Shown piece by piece: positions 58,920 to 64,000 of a DNA stretch of 64,000 nucleotides. Location: positions 210,612-274,611 of the forward strand of contig NC_085083.1 in NCBI RefSeq assembly GCF_963662255.1, in the 5' to 3' direction. Source of the DNA: Cinclus cinclus (lineage: Eukaryota; Chordata; Aves; Passeriformes; Cinclidae). The stretch's first letter is position 1. Each line of letters opens with the position of its first letter. A program made the position numbers and the translations under genes. The notes below the pieces were generated by a model, which saw only the letters and a program-made list of their open reading frames with translations, made no database searches and was not told where the DNA came from.

Positions 58920-59335
58920 GGTGGGGGGGCGGGGCCCTTGTCCAGTGGGCGTGTCCCAGGTGGGCGTGTCCAAGATAGGTGTGTCCCAATGAGGGTGTGA
59001 TCAGTGGGCGTGTCCCAGGTGGGCGTGTCCAAGATAGGTGTGTCCCAAGGAGGGTGAGATCAGTGGGCGTGTCCCAGGTGGGCGTGTCCAAGATAGGTGT
59101 GTCCCAAGGAGGGTGTGATCAGTGGGCCTGTCCCAGGTGGGCGTGTCCAAGATAGGTGTGTCCCAAGGAGGGTGTGATCAGTGGGCCTGTCCCAGGTGGG
59201 CGTGTCCAAGATAGGTGTGTCCCAAGGAGGGTGTGATCAGTGGGCCTGTCCCAGGTGGGCGTGTCCAAGATAGGTGTGTCCCAAGGAGGGTGTGAGCGGT
59301 GGGCGTGTCCCCAGCGGGTGTGTCCAACGGTCACG
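58920..59335. repeat. ~62-bp GTGGGCGTGTCCC minisatellite, EMP3 3' flank
   Basis: Six units containing AGATAGGTGTGTCCCAAGGA and TGGGCGTGTCC. It starts within 50 bases of the EMP3 stop, so it probably overlaps the 3' UTR. No EMP3 AATAAA is seen. Confidence 0.93.
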
Positions 59336-59382
59336 TCCAGTGGGCGTGTCCCATGCGGGCGCGTCCGGTGGGCGTGTCCCGC

Positions 59383-59537
59383 TCAGTCCCGTGTCCGCAG
59401 GCGCAGGTAGCCCCCACCGCTGGCCAGTGCCAGGGCTCCCCCCAGCCCGGCCAGGACGGGGCAGTGCCCGGGGCGGCCACCGCTGGCCCGGCCACCCCCG
59501 GCCACAAACAGCCCCGCCCCCAGCAGCGCTGCCAGCC
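59383..59537 (-). CDS. EMP3: EMP3 coding exon 4 (TM3-TM4, C-terminus)
   Basis: Encodes LAALLGAGLFVAGGGRASGG, GHCPVLAGLGGALALASGGG and YLRLRTRD. GHCPVLA aligns with human GYCFALA. Acceptor CCCCTCAG. Confidence 0.85.
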
Positions 59538-62500
59538 CTGAGGGGACAACACGGGGACACTCAGGGGGACACTCGGGAACGCAGGGGGACACTCGGGGGA
59601 CAGGGACGTGTGGGGGGGACATGGGGTGACACTCAGGGGACACGGGGGGACATGGGGACACTCGGGGGACAGGGACGTGTGGGGGGGACATGGGGTGACA
59701 CTCAGGGGACACGGGGGGACATGGGGACACTTGGGGGACAGGGACAAGGGGGGGACACGGGGTGACACACAGAGGGACACGAGGGGGACATGGGGACACA
59801 GGGGGACAGGGACAAGGGGGGGACATGGGGTGACACACAGGGGACACAGGGGGGACATTGGGACACACAGGGGACATGAGGGGACACAGGGACACGGGGA
59901 CACTGGGACACGGGGGGACAGGGACGTGTGGGGGGGACACGGGGTGACACTCAGGGGACACGGGGGGACATGGGGACACTCGGGGGACATGAGGGGACAT
60001 GGGGACACAGGGGGACAGGGACAAGGGGGGGACACGGGGTGACACACAGGGGACACAGGGGGGACATGGGGACACAGGGACACGGGGACAGCAGGACACT
60101 CGGGGGACAGGGGACACAGCAGGACAGGGACATGGAAGGGGAACACGGGGTGGCACCAATGGGGACACTCAGGGGGGACACTCGGGAACGCAGGGGGACA
60201 CTCAGGGGGGACACTCAGGGGGGACACTCGGGGGGGACACTCGGGGGGGACACTCGGGGGGGACACTCGGGGGGGACACTCGGGGGGGACTCAGAGGGGA
60301 CACTCAGAGGGGACATGGGGACACTCAGAGGGGACACTCAGGGGACACAGGGTGACAGGGATATGTGGGGGACACGGGGCTTTGGGAGAACCCGGGAACT
60401 GAAGGGTGCAGGGGGGGGTTTTGGGGGTCCCAGATCAGTTTGGGGGTGACCCGGGGGTTCAGGGGGACCCAGGTTGGGAGGATTTGGGGATTTTTTGGGA
60501 GGGGGGGGTTTGTAGAGGGGATTCAGAGGACCCAGGTGTGTCTGGGGGGGGTGGTCCCAGGGAAGTTTGGGGGGGGGGGGGTCCCAGGGGTTTTGGGGAG
60601 CCCCAGTTTTGGGGTCACTGACCTGCCAGCAGCTGGGCAGTGGCCGAGGGCAGGAAGAGGCGCCCGCGGGGCCCCCCCAGCAGCTGCCAGAGGAAGAGGA
60701 GGAGGCCGAGGGCCGAGAGCAGGAGGGAGGTCACCATCAGCCCCTGCACCCCCCGCAGGAGGGCTGGGGGGGACAGAGACCCTCTGTGAGTGAGACCCCC
60801 CAAAACTGACCTCAGCCCCCTGAAAACTGAGCAGAACCCCCCAAAACTGAACCACAGACCCCCCAAAACTGAGCAGAACCCCCCCAAAACTGAACCACAG
60901 ACCCCCCAAAACTGAACCACAGACCCCCCAAAACTGAACCACAGACCCCTCAAAACTGACCTCAGCCCCCTGAAAACTGAGCAGAACCCCCCAAAACTGA
61001 ACCACAGACCCCCGAAAACTGAGCAGAACCCCCCAAAACTGAACCACAGACCCCCCAAAACTGAGCAGAACCCCCCCAAAACTGAACCACAGACCCCCGA
61101 AAACTGAGCAGAACCCCCCCAAAACTGAACCACAGACCCCCGAAAACTGAGCAGAACCCCCCAAAACTGAACCACAGACCCCCCAAAACTGAGCAGAACC
61201 CCCCCAAAACTGAACCACAGACCCCCGAAAACTGAGCAGAACCCCCCAAAACTGAACCACAGACCCATCAAAACTGAGCAGAACCCCCCAAAACTGAACC
61301 ACAGACCCCCCAAAACTGAGCAGAACCCCCCAAAACTGAACCACAGACCCACAAAACTGAGCAGAACCCCCCAAAACTGAACCACAGACCCACAAAAACT
61401 GAGCAGAACCCCCCAAAACTGAACCACAGACCCCCCAAAACTGAGCAGAACCCCCCAAAACTGAACCACAGACCCCCCAAAACTGAACCACAGACCCCAA
61501 AAACTGAGCAGAACCCCCCAAAACTGAACCACAGACCCCCCAAAACTGAGCAGAACCCCCCAAAACTGAACCACAGACCCCCCAAAACTGAGCAGAACCC
61601 CCCAAAACTGAACCACAGAACCACAAAAACTGAGCAGAACCCCCCAAAACTGAACCACAGCCCCCCAAAACTGACCACAGCCCACCAAAAACTGAGCAGA
61701 GCCCACCAAAATTCCCCTGAACCTCCCTGCACACCCCCCCAGCACCACAGGGGAGGGGAGACCCTCTGTGAATCCCCCCCCCCGAATTCACCTCAAATCT
61801 TTCTGTGCTCACAGCAGCTCCCCCAAACCCCCCTGAACTCCCACCCTGAACTCCCCCCAAATCCTCTGAACCCCTCCAGACCCCCTGAACCCCCCCAAAC
61901 CCCCTTGAACTCCCACCCTGAACTCCCCCCAAATCCTCTGAACCCCTCCAGACCCCCTGAACCCCCCCAAACCCCCTTGAACTCCCACCCTGAACTCCCC
62001 CCAAATCCTCTGAACCCCTCCAGACCCCCTGAACCCCCTCAAACCCCCTTGAACTCCCACCCTGAACTCCCCCCAAATCCTCTGAACCCCTCCAGACCCC
62101 CTGAACCCCCCCAAACCCCCTTGAACTCCCACCCTGAACTCCCCCCAAATCCTCTGAACCCCTCCAGACCCCCTGAACCCCCTCAAACCCCCCTGAACTC
62201 CCACCCTGAACTCCCCCCAAATCCTCTGAACCCCTCCAGACCCCCTGAACCCCCTCAAACCCCCCTGAACTCCCACCCTGAACTCCCCCCAAATCCTCTG
62301 AACCCCTCCAGACCCCCTGAACCCCCTCAAACCCCCCTGAACGCCCCCTGTACCCCACTCACTGTGGTGTTAAACCCACTCTGAGACCCCCAAAATCCCC
62401 TTGTGCTCCCCCTCCCAATGGACCCCGACCCTCCCAGGACCCCCCCCCCCCCCCAGGGCCCCCCCAACTCACGGCTGAGCCCGAGGCTGCTGCACTCCCA

Positions 62501-63113
62501 GCCCTGGGAGCGATTTTGGGGGGCACAGTCGTACCAAAGGTTCAGCGCCTGCGAGTCCGGCAGCACCCACCAGCCCTGGGGAGGCACGGGAGGGGTGTGG
62601 GGACCCCCGCCCCACGGAACCCCCCCCAAAAACATCCCCTGGGACACCCCCAGAATCCTGAGACAGCCCCGAAAGGAAGTGGAAGGGATGTGGGACCCCC
62701 TCCCCAATTACTCCCTGAGAGCCCCAAAACAATTCTGGGATTCATCAGACACCTCCTGGGACCCCCCCAAAACACCCCTGGGACACCCCCAGAATCCTGG
62801 GACCCCCCCCCCCCCCCCAAAAAGACCCCTTGGAACCACTCCAACACCTCCTGGGACCCCCCATAAAACACCCTTGGGATCCCCCCCAAAGAATTATCTG
62901 GGATCCCTAAAATATCCTTGGGACCCCCAAAACACCCCCGGGACCCCTCCCCAGACACTCGGGTCCCTGCTGTGGGTCACATTTTGTGATGGGGGTCCCA
63001 CCACGACTCCTGGGGGGGGGGGAGGGGTGTCCCACCTTATCCAGGGTGGCGATGAAGAAGAGGAGGAGGACGAGAAGATGAAGGGCGGTGATGGCGGCCG
63101 GGAGGAAATTCAT
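59383..63113 (-). CDS. EMP3: EMP3, epithelial membrane protein 3 (complete, 158 aa)
   Basis: EMP3 is a four-pass plasma-membrane protein of the PMP22/EMP/claudin superfamily, linked to cell proliferation and adhesion. Coding exons are 63113-63036, 62575-62473, 60763-60623 and 59537-59383, totalling 477 bases with stop TGA at 59383-59385. The exons give TM1 (MNFLPAAITALHLLVLLLFF, then IATLDK), an extracellular loop with the family NLWYDC motif and an N-glycosylation site NRS, TM2 (LMVTSLLLSALGLLLFLWQL), and TM3-TM4 ending GGGYLRLRTRD (human IYIHLRKRE). Human EMP3 has 163 residues. The C-terminal half is very Gly/Ala/Leu-rich, as expected from the extreme GC content. The acceptor CCCCCCAG at 63121 precedes seven untranslated bases and the ATG. 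In human, EMP3 lies near GRIN2D in the same orientation, as here. Confidence 0.9.
59545..60360. repeat. (GGGGACAYKGGGACACTC)n array in EMP3 intron
   Basis: GGGGACAC-type decamers and an approximately 80-bp super-unit containing GGGGGACAGGGACGTGTGGG, ending in a run of GGGGGGGACACTC units at 60140-60300. Confidence 0.92.
60623..60763 (-). CDS. EMP3: EMP3 coding exon 3 (TM2)
   Basis: Encodes LLRGVQGLMVTSLLLSALGL through RLFLPSATAQLLAG. GVQGLM matches human AVQVLM. Donor GTCAGT. Confidence 0.88.
60780..61700. repeat. ~41-bp (AAACTGAACCACAGACCCCC)n array in EMP3 intron
   Basis: About 22 units alternate CAAAACTGAGCAGAACCCCC and CAAAACTGAACCACAGACCC. The array is bracketed by AGACCCTCTGTGA at about 60776 and 61761, a duplicated flank. 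Confidence 0.93.
61850..62345. repeat. 61-bp (TCTGAACCCCTCCAGACCCC)n array in EMP3 intron
   Basis: Eight near-perfect units containing TGAACTCCCCCCAAATCC and TTGAACTCCCACCC. No exon is seen. Confidence 0.94.
62473..62575 (-). CDS. EMP3: EMP3 coding exon 2 (NLWYDC loop)
   Basis: Encodes GWWVLPDSQALNLWYDCAPQ and NRSQGWECSSLGLS. WWxLP and NLWYDC match EMP3. Acceptor CTCCCCAG, donor GTGAGT. Confidence 0.93.
62590..63030. repeat. C-rich GGGACCCCCCCAAAACACCC intron 1 of EMP3
   Basis: Degenerate 20-30-bp units (CCTGGGACCCCCCCAAAACA). No other feature is seen. Confidence 0.75.
63036..63113 (-). CDS. EMP3: EMP3 coding exon 1 (TM1)
   Basis: 26 codons, MNFLPAAITALHLLVLLLFF-IATLDK, phase 0. Donor GTGGGA. 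Human reads ...FVATLDK at the same junction. Confidence 0.92.
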
Positions 63114-63278
63114 GGTGGGGCTGGGGGGGGTTCATGGGGGAAAAGGGAGGGGGGGGGTCAGTGGGACCCACAGCCCCCCCTCAAAACCCCCCCATAGCCC
63201 CCCCAAAATCCCCCCAAAACTCCCACAGCCCCCCCAAAACACCCCAGATCCCCCAAAACTCCCCTCGCCCCCCCCCAC

Positions 63279-63840
63279 CCTGTTTTGGGGGTCCCGCGTG
63301 TCCGGCAGCTCCGCTCGCTCCGTTATGGAGTGGGCGTGGCCTCGCCAGTCCCGACCACGCCCCAAACTGACCGCACCCATCCCGTGACCACACCCACAAA
63401 CGGCCACACCCATTCCCCGAACACTCCCACTCCCCAAAAATCCTTCCTGCTGATTGGCTCCGAGCCCGCTCCTTGTTAACTCCAGATTTTGGGGTGGCTC
63501 CTGATTGGATGAAAACTTTGGAAGCCTCTGGTTGGTTCGAGTCTTTATTTCCCCGCCCTCTTCACGCCCACGCCGGGATTTCATTGGTCGAAATGTCAGG
63601 GGGCGGGGTTTTAAAATACACGGCCTCTGATTGGTAGTTGAGGCTAGGGCAGCGCCCCGATTCTGATTGGCTGAGGTCCGGGCCCCGCCCAGCCTCTGAT
63701 TGGTTGAGTGGAGTGAAGCATTGAGCACGTGACTAATTTCTTTTCGCCCCGCCCCCTTGTCCAACGTCACGTGGTAGTTGTGAGGCCCCGCCCCTGGCGA
63801 CGGCTCCATGGCAACGGTGGGGGAGTCACGTGACCACGGT
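63279..63840. promoter_or_regulatory. CCAAT- and E-box-dense promoter upstream of EMP3
   Basis: Six inverted CCAAT boxes (ATTGG at 63453, 63504, 63584, 63630, 63666 and 63699), CCCCGCCC boxes, and three CACGTG E-boxes (63726, 63768, 63827). The last E-box lies inside the full palindrome GTCACGTGAC at 63825-63834, the CLEAR-type site of TFEB/MITF factors. A minus-strand GTGGGG donor near 63280 could end a non-coding first exon of EMP3. The element may also serve a rightward gene outside the window. Confidence 0.65.
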
Positions 63841-64000
63841 TAGAGCCGGGAGGGGCAATTTGGGGGTCCTGGGGGGAGGGGAAATTGGGGGGGGGGGGTC
63901 TGGGACCCCATTTCGGGGTTATTTGGGGGGCTGGGGAGGATCCTTGGAGAGGAATTCCAAAGGGGAAAAAAAAAAAAAAAGCTTTTTTTTTTTTTTTTGT
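63841..64000. other. G-tract, A-tract and T-tract right edge
   Basis: Low-complexity G runs, then 18 As, GC and a poly(T) tract. Nothing else is seen. Confidence 0.6.

Noticed and set aside
60523..62358. 611-codon minus-strand frame across the EMP3 introns
   Set aside because: It is made of the AAACTGAACC and TCTGAACCCC arrays; EMP3 exons with splice sites explain the only conserved residues.

Overview
This window looks like avian nuclear DNA from a very GC-rich, gene-dense, minisatellite-rich microchromosome. The exons found encode vertebrate proteins whose human orthologues, as I recall, lie on 19q13. Introns and intergenic DNA are almost entirely tandem arrays, and two gaps of exactly 200 N (9450-9649 and 40347-40546) mark scaffold joins of unknown size. 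No prokaryotic, CRISPR or insertion-sequence material was seen. All gene names rest on residue matches recalled from known families, because no search was possible.

Layout, left to right: (1) 1-10640 minus strand, the middle and C-terminal part of PRPF31 (six exons), then a large array and a gap where its first coding exons should be. (2) 10640-10800, a CpG-rich bidirectional promoter with two cAMP-response palindromes inside a perfect inverted repeat. (3) 11289-13689 plus strand, an unrecognised spliced gene whose protein carries a LOTUS-like segment, with poly(A) signals near 14780. (4) 16056-18386 minus strand, a two-exon unrecognised gene for a 108-residue protein (hydrophobic N-terminus, probable coiled coil, Pro-rich linker, hydrophobic C-terminus). 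(5) 20515-37762 minus strand, the C-terminal 337 residues of MED25 in eight in-phase exons, separated by enormous arrays. (6) 40347-40546, a gap that must hide (or misjoin) the 5' half of MED25 and the 3' half of GRIN2D. (7) 43076-50202 minus strand, GRIN2D exons for the first 666 residues. (8) 50203-59380, intergenic arrays, a 3.3-kb satellite with TATAG every 10 bp, and a repeat carrying CRE sites. (9) 59383-63113 minus strand, a complete EMP3 gene (158 aa). (10) 63280-63840, a dense CCAAT/E-box promoter.

The genes do not form a pathway: they serve splicing (PRPF31), transcription (MED25), glutamate signalling (GRIN2D) and membrane biology (EMP3). I found no new enzymatic or defence system. 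The most striking pattern is that many minisatellites contain, or are flanked by, degraded copies of the neighbouring exon-intron junction (in PRPF31, the 108-aa gene, MED25 and three GRIN2D exons). Also notable are arrays of one family placed in inverted orientation on both sides of exons (GRIN2D exon 2, MED25 3' exons). Most long open frames in the window are artefacts of arrays whose unit length is a multiple of three.
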